DNA of 40,616 nucleotides, from assembly GCA_900290295.1 (NCBI GenBank), contig OMSW01000270.1, positions 18,868 to 59,483 of the forward strand, read 5' to 3'. Under the pieces are notes generated by a model. It was not told where the DNA came from. It made no database searches and saw only the letters and a list, made by a program, of their open reading frames with translations. The translations under genes and the position numbers were made by a program. Every line of letters begins with the position of its first letter. The stretch's first letter is position 1. The stretch is from Burkholderiales bacterium (GTDB lineage: Bacteria > Pseudomonadota > Gammaproteobacteria > Burkholderiales > Burkholderiaceae_F). This document shows, in pieces, positions 10,571 through 20,441 of this stretch.

Positions 10571-11370
10571 GCGAGAAAGTCTTTCATTTGCGTCGCGGCC
10601 GCATGCCACTGATCGTCAGCTTGCCGCACGTCGGAACCCACATTCCAGGCCCCTTGCGCGGGCTGTATGTGGCGCGCGCACTGGCGCTCGAAGACACCGA
10701 CTGGCATCTGGAGGCCCTGTACGATTTTGTCGGCGAACTTGGCACTAGCCTCATCGTTCCGCATCTGAGCCGCTACGTGATCGACCTCAATCGCCCGCCG
10801 CAGGATGCGCCGCTCTATGACGGCAGCAACAGCACCGAGCTTTGTCCGACCCGTTTTTTTAGCGGCGAGCCGCTCTACCGCGACGGCTGCTCACCAAGCC
10901 CGGAGGAAATTGAGTTCCGACGGCACGAATATTGGCAACCGTACCACGATGCCCTGAACGCGGAGCTGGGCCGTTTGCATGCCACCCACGGCCATGCGCT
11001 CCTGCTCGATGGGCACAGCATTCGTTCGCAGCTTCCCTGGCTATTTGCCGGCAAGCTGCCCGACCTGAACCTGGGCACCGCCAACGGGCAGAGTTGTGCA
11101 GCGGCACTGCGCGAGGCGGTGACAAAAGTCCTGGCGGAGGAGCCGCGTTATTCCCACGTGGTCGATGGCCGATTTCGCGGCGGCTATATCACGCGTCATT
11201 ACGGCCGGCCCGAAACCGGCATTCATGCCGTGCAACTGGAGATGTGCTGGAGCTGCTACATGGACGAGGCGCCGCCCTACCTGCTGGACGAGGCCCGCGC
11301 GGTCTATCTGCGTCCGGTGTTGCGCGAGATCGCTGCCACGATGCTTCACTGGGGATCACAACATGGTTGA
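10567..11370 (+). CDS. hutG: N-formylglutamate deformylase
   Basis: [30 protein letters not shown]...[13 protein letters not shown]...[17 protein letters not shown]...[13 protein letters not shown] overlap with hutI. Confidence 0.94.
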   Translation: MSEKVFHLRRGRMPLIVSLPHVGTHIPGPLRGLYVARALALEDTDWHLEALYDFVGELGTSLIVPHLSRYVIDLNRPPQDAPLYDGSNSTELCPTRFFSGEPLYRDGCSPSPEEIEFRRHEYWQPYHDALNAELGRLHATHGHALLLDGHSIRSQLPWLFAGKLPDLNLGTANGQSCAAALREAVTKVLAEEPRYSHVVDGRFRGGYITRHYGRPETGIHAVQLEMCWSCYMDEAPPYLLDEARAVYLRPVLREIAATMLHWGSQHG

Positions 11371-12829
11371 GACCGGAACCGCGTCCGTCACGGGCAGCTC
11401 GGCGACGCCGCCGCAAGATGGCGCCGGGATGCTCTGGGCGCAACGCGCCTGGATTGAGAATCGCTGGCACGAGGCAGTACTGATGCGCGTCGGCGAAGAC
11501 GGAAACTGGGCCTCCGTGCAGACCGGCGTCGACGCCGTGCAGGGCGCCACGGTGCTCGATGGCCCGGCATTGCCGGGCCTGGTGAACGCCCACAGCCATG
11601 CCTTTCAACGTGCCTTCGCGGGTTTGGCCGAACGGCGCGATGTCGACGAGGACGACTTCTGGTCCTGGCGCGACCGCATGTACCGGGTCGCCTTGCGCAT
11701 TAGCCCGGAGCAGCAACGTGCGATTGCCGCCCAGCTGTTCCTCGAACTTCTGCGCGGCGGCTATACGCAGGTATGCGAATTCCATTATTTGCACAACGCC
11801 GCCGATGGCAGCGCCTATCCGGATGATGCCGTGCAGATGGCGCGCGCAATCATGGCGGCCGCCCAGGACGTGGGCATCGGCCTTACGCTGCTGCCAACCA
11901 TCTACGAGCGGGGAGGCTTTTCCCAGCCCACACTGCGCGAGGACCAACGGCGCTTCCAGGCCGACGCGGACACGATCCTGGCGATGCGTGACGCGCTGCG
12001 TTGCGCCGTCGGCCAAGGTGCGCATTCGGTCACCGGGCCGGCGGTTCAGGTCGGAGTCGCTTTGCATTCCCTGCGCGCGGCGACCCCAATTGCGATCGAA
12101 CGCCTGATTGCCGGCAGCGACGAGGCGCCGATTCACATCCATATCGCCGAGCAAACCCAGGAAGTCGACGACTGTCTTTCCGAGACGGGACTGCGTCCCA
12201 TCGAATGGCTGTGCCGCCACGCAGCGCCAGATCGGCGCTGGCACCTCGTGCACGCGACCCACAGCACGCCAAGCGAAATCGAAGCGATCTGGCGCTGCGG
12301 CGCGGGGGTCGTTCTGTGCCCCAGCACCGAGGCCAATCTGGGCGATGGGGTGACCGACTTGCCGGGGTGGCTCAAACAGGGCGTGCCGATCTCCTTGGGC
12401 ACCGACAGTCACATCACGCGCTCGGCGATGGAGGAGCTACGCCTGCTCGAGTACGCGCAGCGCCTTACCCGGCGCCTGCGCTGCGTGGCGGCCGCTCCGC
12501 AGGCCGCTGAGCCATCGACGGCGGCGCGCCTATGGTCACGCGTGCTGCAGGGAGGCGGACCAGCCGCCGGATTCGCGCATTGGGGCCTGCAGGTCGGCGC
12601 GCGCGCCGACCTGCTCGTGGTCGACACCGCTACTCCCGCCCTGCTGGGAATACCCCCGTCGCACATGCTCGATGCCCTGGTTTTCAGCAGTCCCATCCGT
12701 CCGTTTCGCGACGTGCTAGTGGCGGGACGCTGGGTGACGCGCAATCACACTGCCGACGGCGCAAAAGCCATTGCAAGTCGATTTGTAGAAGCCATGAAGC
12801 AGATCTGGCAGGAGCCACCACGCATCTGA
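11363..12829 (+). CDS. hutF: Formimidoylglutamate deiminase
   Basis: ATG at 11363 overlapping hutG stop; MLWAQRAWIENRWHEAVLMRV...LPGLVNAHSHAFQRAFAGLAERR...DDFWSWRDRMYRVALRISPEQQRAIAAQLFLELLRGGYTQVCEFHYLHN is typical HutF. Confidence 0.95.
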   Translation: MVETGTASVTGSSATPPQDGAGMLWAQRAWIENRWHEAVLMRVGEDGNWASVQTGVDAVQGATVLDGPALPGLVNAHSHAFQRAFAGLAERRDVDEDDFWSWRDRMYRVALRISPEQQRAIAAQLFLELLRGGYTQVCEFHYLHNAADGSAYPDDAVQMARAIMAAAQDVGIGLTLLPTIYERGGFSQPTLREDQRRFQADADTILAMRDALRCAVGQGAHSVTGPAVQVGVALHSLRAATPIAIERLIAGSDEAPIHIHIAEQTQEVDDCLSETGLRPIEWLCRHAAPDRRWHLVHATHSTPSEIEAIWRCGAGVVLCPSTEANLGDGVTDLPGWLKQGVPISLGTDSHITRSAMEELRLLEYAQRLTRRLRCVAAAPQAAEPSTAARLWSRVLQGGGPAAGFAHWGLQVGARADLLVVDTATPALLGIPPSHMLDALVFSSPIRPFRDVLVAGRWVTRNHTADGAKAIASRFVEAMKQIWQEPPRI

Positions 12830-12891
12830 ATCCGGTTGCTAGGGCACCACCTCGCCGGCAATTCGCAACGCGGTAGCGCGCCGATGAAACA

Positions 12892-14079
12892 TCACAGCAA
12901 GGCGACGATGACGCTCGAGCTCATGCAGATCAACACTACCAGCAGCGCGGAGGCACGCCAGCGCGCAAGCACTAACCATCCCAGCAGCGCGATGAAAATG
13001 TCGACGGGACCGCGCACGGCGCTTACCCACAACGGATCGTACAGCGCCGCGGCCAGCAACCCGACCACGACGGCGCCGATTCCCGCGATCGCGCGCGCAG
13101 CCGCCGGATGAGCGGCGAGCGCGCTCCAAAAGGGCAGCACACCCGCGACCAGCAAAAAGCCGGGCAGAAAGGTCGCAATGAGCGCCACAGACGCGCCGGG
13201 GAGACCACCATCATCGCCCGGAAGACGCGCCCCGAGATATGCCGAGAGCGCAAACATCGGCCCCGGTACGGCCTGCGCGGCGCCGTATCCGGCGAGGAAA
13301 TCGGCCGAAGAAACCCATCCCGGTTTGACGACCGCATCCTGTAAGAGCGGCAACACCACGTGGCCGCCGCCAAAGGCCAGCGCCCCAGTTCGAAAGAACG
13401 CTTCGGCGTACAAGAGCAGACCACGGTGGTGACCGTGCGCCGCCAGCGGCAGTCCCACCAGAAGCACTGCAAAGGCCAGCAGCAGGAGCCAGCCGGTCCG
13501 CGTCCCATACCGCAGAGCAAAGTTGCCTTCGAAGTCAGGACGCACGCTACGGCACAGTATGAGGCCGGCGACCGCCCCCATGCCAACAACCAGCAGCTGC
13601 ACCCACGCTTGCCCGACGACCAGCACGATGGCCGCCGTCACCAGCGCGATCAATCGACGCGAAATGTCCGGGCACAACGAACGACTCATCCCGACAAGAC
13701 CGTAGGCGACTACGGCGAGGGCAACGAGTTTCAGTCCATGCAGCGCTGCCTCGCCGATCGGACCCGACAGTTTCGGCAACAGCGCGGCAAAGCCGAAAAG
13801 CAAAAGTGCCGAAGGCAGCGTGAACGCAACGAAGGCGGCGATGGCCCCCGTCCATCCCGCGCGCAGCAGACCCAGAACGAAGCCCAGCTTGCTGCTGCCG
13901 GGCCCGGGCAGGAACTGGCAGAGCGTAAGCAGTTGTCCAAACTGGCGCTCGCTCACCCAATTACGGCGCTCGACGAATTCACGACGAAATAGCACCAAAT
14001 GCGCGACCGGACCGCCAAAACACGTCATGCCGAGCTGGAGAAACGCAAGAAAGACCTCCGTGACGGTGCCGCTGCCCAT
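12892..14079 (-). CDS. chrA: Chromate transporter family protein (long, two-domain ChrA)
   Basis: 395 aa polytopic; FLAFLQLGMTCFGGPVAHLVLFRREFVERRNWVSERQFGQLLTLCQFLPGPGSSKLGFVLGLLRAG and repeated FGGGHVVLPLLQDAVVKPGWVSSADFLAGYGAAQAVPGPMFALSAYLG. Confidence 0.92.
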   Translation of the reverse strand: MGSGTVTEVFLAFLQLGMTCFGGPVAHLVLFRREFVERRNWVSERQFGQLLTLCQFLPGPGSSKLGFVLGLLRAGWTGAIAAFVAFTLPSALLLFGFAALLPKLSGPIGEAALHGLKLVALAVVAYGLVGMSRSLCPDISRRLIALVTAAIVLVVGQAWVQLLVVGMGAVAGLILCRSVRPDFEGNFALRYGTRTGWLLLLAFAVLLVGLPLAAHGHHRGLLLYAEAFFRTGALAFGGGHVVLPLLQDAVVKPGWVSSADFLAGYGAAQAVPGPMFALSAYLGARLPGDDGGLPGASVALIATFLPGFLLVAGVLPFWSALAAHPAAARAIAGIGAVVVGLLAAALYDPLWVSAVRGPVDIFIALLGWLVLARWRASALLVVLICMSSSVIVALL

Positions 14080-14188
14080 GTAGGCTAGCCTTTATCGATA
14101 TAGGCCGGTCGAGCCGGCGTTACCGCGGTGTCGAGTTGCGCCGCCAACCGCAAAGCCGTTCGCTTGGCGCTCACGGCGATAGCGACCG

Positions 14189-16174
<1,986 letters not shown>

Positions 16175-16194
16175 CGTCTCGTTCTCGATCGGAT

Positions 16195-16674
16195 CTATCG
16201 AATCATGTAGATCTTGGTCACGGTCTCATGCACCGTGCAAACGCCCTTCCAGTCCTGCTGAAAAAATGCCACGGTGTCCGGCTCGATTTCTATGATCTCG
16301 CCGCTCTCGTGCTCGTACGTGCAGCGCCCCGCGAGGAAATGGCAAAACTTGTCGCGCGTGACGTGGCACGACCACTTGCCCGGGGTGCAACGCCATATCC
16401 CGCACTCCAACTGCCCGCCGGCACCCACGTGCAGCAGCCTGCCCGAGGTGTGCGACTGGCCTGCCAACATGGTCGGAATGATCCCCCAGTCCGCGATTTC
16501 GTGCTGGAACTGGCCACGCGGGTAGGCGGCTTCGCCGTTGGCCTCTAAGAAGGCGTTGAAATCCTCGTGAATCGGACGGATGACTTCCAGAAAGCGGGCA
16601 CGAAAGCGCGCGTGGCAACCCGATTGCGACGGAATTGAGCGCCGGCCCGTAAGCGGCCTCGGGGAAGAATGCAA
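16195..16674 (-). CDS. Cupin-domain protein (DUF861/EutQ-like cupin); 5' end uncertain
   Basis: [73 protein letters not shown] matches the cupin_3 pattern (G-W--TPGKW-----DEFCHLLEG...). N-terminal ~30 residues of this frame look non-coding (see findings). Confidence 0.75.
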   Translation of the reverse strand: MHSSPRPLTGRRSIPSQSGCHARFRARFLEVIRPIHEDFNAFLEANGEAAYPRGQFQHEIADWGIIPTMLAGQSHTSGRLLHVGAGGQLECGIWRCTPGKWSCHVTRDKFCHFLAGRCTYEHESGEIIEIEPDTVAFFQQDWKGVCTVHETVTKIYMIR

Positions 16675-16839
16675 TGGTCCCTTGCGGCATGCAGCGATCT
16701 CCCGTCAGGATCGGCACCACGTTCCTTTGAATGATAAAACAGCCGTTTGAGTGACGACGCGCCGACGCACGAAGGCGCACTGATGGCATGGTGATTACAA
16801 TCGTCCCTTCTCCGCCTTGATGGATATCACCTCCACGCG

Positions 16840-17517
16840 ATGGCATTCACGCCGGACGATTGGAGCGCGATCAGGCTGACGCTGATCTTGGCGAGCTTGG
16901 TTACTGCGCTGCTGCTGCTGGTCGGCACGCCGATCGCCTGGTGGCTGGCGCGCAGCAAATCGCGGTGGCGGGGTCCAATCGGTGCCGTGGTCTCACTTCC
17001 CCTGGTATTGCCACCCACGGTACTGGGCTTTTACTTGTTGGTTGCCATGGGGCCAGACGGCCCGGTCGGCCACTTGAGCCAGATGCTGGGGCTGGGTCTA
17101 TTGCCGTTTCACTTTTCCGGCCTCGTCGTGGCATCCGTGCTGTACTCGATGCCATTCGTGGTCCAACCAATTCGCAACGCCTTTGAGGCCATCGGCGAGC
17201 GTCCGCTGGAAGTGGCGCTCTGTCTGCGGGCCCGCCCCGTGGACGCCTTTTTCAGCGTTGCGCTACCGCTGGCGCGGCCCGGCCTTTTAATCGCGACCAT
17301 CCTGGGCTTTTCCCATACCCTGGGCGAGTTCGGCGTGGTGCTGATGATCGGCGGCAACATTCCCGGCAAGACCCGTGTCTTGTCGATGCAGATCTACAAC
17401 CACGTGGAAGCACTCGAGTACACCCAGGCTCACTGGTTGGCCGGTGGCCTACTGGCTTTTTCCTTCGTGGTGCTGCTCTCGCTCTTCCTCTTCGACCCAA
17501 AGCGGCGGGTGTTCTGA
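16840..17517 (+). CDS. modB: Molybdate ABC transporter permease
   Basis: 225 aa; [20 protein letters not shown]...[38 protein letters not shown]: ModB signature including EAA loop. Confidence 0.94.
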   Translation: MAFTPDDWSAIRLTLILASLVTALLLLVGTPIAWWLARSKSRWRGPIGAVVSLPLVLPPTVLGFYLLVAMGPDGPVGHLSQMLGLGLLPFHFSGLVVASVLYSMPFVVQPIRNAFEAIGERPLEVALCLRARPVDAFFSVALPLARPGLLIATILGFSHTLGEFGVVLMIGGNIPGKTRVLSMQIYNHVEALEYTQAHWLAGGLLAFSFVVLLSLFLFDPKRRVF

Positions 17518-17518
17518 A

Positions 17519-18526
17519 ATGATCCGCGCGAAGTTTGAACTCTCCTTTCCGGGCTTCTCGCTGCAGGCTGCACTGGATATCCCGGCGCGCGGCGTTACGG
17601 CGCTGTTTGGTCCGTCCGGCTCCGGCAAGACCATGCTGCTGCGCTGTATCGCCGGACTCGAGCACCCGGTCGACGGCTACCTGGAAGTCAACGGGGAAAC
17701 CTGGCAGGACGAAAGCAAGAGCATATTTCTGCCCACCCATCAGCGTTCCCTCGGGTATGTCTTTCAAGAGGCAAGCCTGTTTCCACACATGAGCGTGCGA
17801 CGCAATCTCGAATATGGATATGCGCGCACGCCGGCTGCGGAACGCAAAGTCGCCTGGAATCACGCCGTCGACCTGCTGGAAATCGGGCCGCTGCTGCAGC
17901 GCGCGACCGACCGTCTGTCTGGCGGCGAAAGGCAGCGTATCGCTATTGCCCGCGCGGTCCTTGCCAGTCCTGGGCTATTGCTGATGGACGAGCCGCTGGC
18001 CGCCCTTGATAACTTGCGCAAGCGCGAAATTCTGCCGTTCCTCGAGCGCCTGCACCAGGAACTCGCGATCCCGGTTCTTTACGTGAGCCACCAAATCGAC
18101 GAGGTCACGAGACTGGCGGACCAGCTGGTATTGCTCGATGCCGGCCGAATCATCGCCAGCGGGCCCCTGGCAGAAACCTTGGCCCGCCTCGATCTACCCA
18201 CCGCGCAGGATGAAGACGCCGGCGTAGTCATCGAGGCCCGGGCGCACAGTGCGCTCGCGCTGGGCCAGGACGTGCGACTTCGAATTCAAGCGCGCGACGT
18301 GAGCCTTGCCCTGGCGGAACACCAGGACACGAGCATTCTTAACCGTTTTCCAGCAACTGTGATGGAGTTCGCCGGCACGAACAACCCCGCCAACGTGATG
18401 GTGCGTCTCGATGCCGCTGGCACTCCTCTTCTGGCCCGGCTCACGCGCCGCTCACAGCACCAATTAGACCTGGCCGTCGGCCGGCGGGTGTGGGTGCAGG
18501 TCAAGACCGTTGCCTTGATGGAATGA
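17519..18526 (+). CDS. modC: Molybdate ABC transporter ATP-binding protein
   Basis: MIRAKFELSFPGFSLQAALDIPARGVTALFGPSGSGKTMLLRCIAGLEHP...FLPTHQRSLGYVFQEASLFPHMSVRRNLEYGY...LSGGERQRIAIARA; C-terminal MOP/TOBE-like domain. Confidence 0.94.
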   Translation: MIRAKFELSFPGFSLQAALDIPARGVTALFGPSGSGKTMLLRCIAGLEHPVDGYLEVNGETWQDESKSIFLPTHQRSLGYVFQEASLFPHMSVRRNLEYGYARTPAAERKVAWNHAVDLLEIGPLLQRATDRLSGGERQRIAIARAVLASPGLLLMDEPLAALDNLRKREILPFLERLHQELAIPVLYVSHQIDEVTRLADQLVLLDAGRIIASGPLAETLARLDLPTAQDEDAGVVIEARAHSALALGQDVRLRIQARDVSLALAEHQDTSILNRFPATVMEFAGTNNPANVMVRLDAAGTPLLARLTRRSQHQLDLAVGRRVWVQVKTVALME

Positions 18527-18846
18527 ACTCCGCCAATTTGCCGAGGAATCCGGCCGAAATCCATTTTGTTGCAGGATCTTCGAATCTTCTCCGCTGGCAG
18601 TCACCTTTGTCGTACTGGACAGCGGTGGCAAGTTGCCCCTGTGCGACAGCAGCAACAGCGATGACTTGGATCAATTCTGGTATGCGGATGCGTATTAGGA
18701 TGATCTGTCTGCGGTCCGACGGCCAAGGCCGTGCGGTCGCGTAACCGCGTCCGGAGACGGTCTTTAAAACCTGAGCATCGACGTTTTCGGATTCGACTGC
18801 TTTACGATGTATCGATACGGCGATTTCCATCCTAAGGAGATGCATC

Positions 18847-19296
18847 ATGGCTGATATTGCACGCTTTAACCCGTTCCGCGGACTTGCGCGATTGGACCCG
18901 TTCGGCCGCGAGATGGAAGACATGTTCAAGGGCTTCTTCCTGACACCCGTGCCCTTTAACCAATTGTCCACCGCTCAGATCCCCATCGATGTGACCGAGG
19001 ACGAAAAGAACTACAAGGTTCGCGCTGAACTCCCTGGATTCAATAGGGAAGAAATCCAGGTTTCCGTCGACGGCGATCAAGTCTCGATCAGCGCCGAGAC
19101 AAAGAAGGAAAAGGAGGAAAAGAAGGGCGACCAAGTCGTGGTGCGCGAATGCTACGTCGGCAAACAGTACCGCGCTTTCACGCTGCCACAGGCCGTTGAC
19201 GACTCGAAGACCTCGGCCAAGTATGTGAACGGGGTGCTCGAACTCGTCTTGCCCAAAAAGGCGGCCACAGCTACCAAGAAGATCGCAATCGACTAG
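18847..19296 (+). CDS. Hsp20/alpha-crystallin small heat-shock protein
   Basis: 149 aa; IPIDVTEDEKNYKVRAELPGFNREEIQVSVDGDQVSISAETKKEKEEK...ASYRNGVLELVLPKK-type motif (KYVNGVLELVLPKKA); SD aaggaga upstream. Confidence 0.95.
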   Translation: MADIARFNPFRGLARLDPFGREMEDMFKGFFLTPVPFNQLSTAQIPIDVTEDEKNYKVRAELPGFNREEIQVSVDGDQVSISAETKKEKEEKKGDQVVVRECYVGKQYRAFTLPQAVDDSKTSAKYVNGVLELVLPKKAATATKKIAID

Positions 19297-19371
19297 GCGG
19301 CCGCAATCGGGCGCCCCCTGGTGGCCCGGTCGGGGAATAAGCGAATGGCTTCACCAGCACATCGATTCGTC

Positions 19372-19397
19372 ACGCCGGCCCCGCGCCGGCGTTTTTT
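19372..19397 (+). terminator. Rho-independent terminator downstream of hsp20
   Basis: ACGCCGGC-CCCGC-GCCGGCG followed by TTTTTT. Confidence 0.85.
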
Positions 19398-19487
19398 CGT
19401 TTTGAGCGCTGCGTCGACAACACTCCCTGGACAGGCCGACATGCGCATCGCAGCGCGCCGGAGTTTGGTGCCTCGGGAAGATCCTCT

Positions 19488-20180
19488 TCAGGATTGCTGG
19501 GGCTTGCCGGCATCTTGCCCCACAGATTGCGACGTTCCGGACACGGAGGACAATGCCGCGGTAACCTCCTCGTCCTCGACTTGGTGAAAGTCGCCGTAAT
19601 GCAGTCCAATTGCATAAAAAGGCTCCGGCTCGGCCAAGCACACGATGCGGTCGACCTCACGGCGCAATTCCGCGATTGTTTCGCGCGGCGCCACCGGCAC
19701 AGCGAGCACCAGCGCGGCAGGCTTGTGCCGACGCAGCGCCTGGAGGGCCGCGCGTACCGTGGTGCCGGTGGCGATGCCGTCATCGACCACGATCACGGTG
19801 CGCCCCTCCAGGGGGATCGGTGAGCGGCCTCCCAGGTATGCGCGACGGCGGCGCTCGATTTCCCGCAACTGTTTTTTTGCTTCCGCTTCGATATAGGCGC
19901 GATCGACCCCCGCCGCGCGCTGAACATCCGTGTCGATCACCATTTCCGGGTGCTCCCCGTCGACGATTGCGGCAACGGCAAGTTCGGGTTGCCACGGGAC
20001 CCCGATCTTGCGTACCAGCACCAGGTCGAGCGGCGCCTTGAGCTCGCGTGCAATCTCGGCGGCCACTGGGACCCCGCCACGGGGCAGCGCCAACACCACC
20101 GGTTCGCGCAGATCGAGCTTGGCCAGTTGTTGCGCCAATGCGCGTCCCGCTTCGGAGCGGTCGGAAAATGACTTTTTCAT
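19488..20180 (-). CDS. Phosphoribosyltransferase family protein
   Basis: Start MKKSFSDRSEAGRALAQQLAKLDLREPVVLALPRGGVPVAAEIARELKAPLDLVLVRKIGVPWQPELAVAAI...GRTVIVVDDGIATGTTVRAALQALRR: PRPP-binding loop VDDGIATGTT. Confidence 0.93.
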   Translation of the reverse strand: MKKSFSDRSEAGRALAQQLAKLDLREPVVLALPRGGVPVAAEIARELKAPLDLVLVRKIGVPWQPELAVAAIVDGEHPEMVIDTDVQRAAGVDRAYIEAEAKKQLREIERRRRAYLGGRSPIPLEGRTVIVVDDGIATGTTVRAALQALRRHKPAALVLAVPVAPRETIAELRREVDRIVCLAEPEPFYAIGLHYGDFHQVEDEEVTAALSSVSGTSQSVGQDAGKPQQS

Positions 20181-20441
20181 CGCACCTCCGGGCGAGCAAC
20201 GCGCTCGGCAAACCATTCTGCGGCAAGATAGGTACGATCACAGGGGCACCGCATTTCCAGTCCATTGTCTCAAAAAAACGCTTGGCCAGCATGCCAATGT
20301 CCAAAGTCCAGCCTCGGTCGGCCACTTTGGCGCCGGTCAGCATCACGGCGATCACCCGGCGCGAATTGCAGTCCTATTTAGCCGGCAGGTGGGACAGGAC
20401 GTGAACCGAAAGCCCATTGACCGGTAGGTCCAAATAAAACG

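Noticed and set aside
7565-10609. 1014-aa minus-strand ORF as a single protein
   Set aside because: Only the part from 9280 down is HutU; the N-terminal ~440 codons are antisense to hutI and reflect high-GC open frames.
11189-12412. 407-aa minus-strand ORF
   Set aside because: Antisense to hutG/hutF, which are clearly coding.
20217-20355. N-terminal extension ORF MIAVMLTGAKVADRGWTLDIGMLAKRFFETM on the minus strand as a gene remnant
   Set aside because: No family recognised and it runs out of frame into the phosphoribosyltransferase gene.
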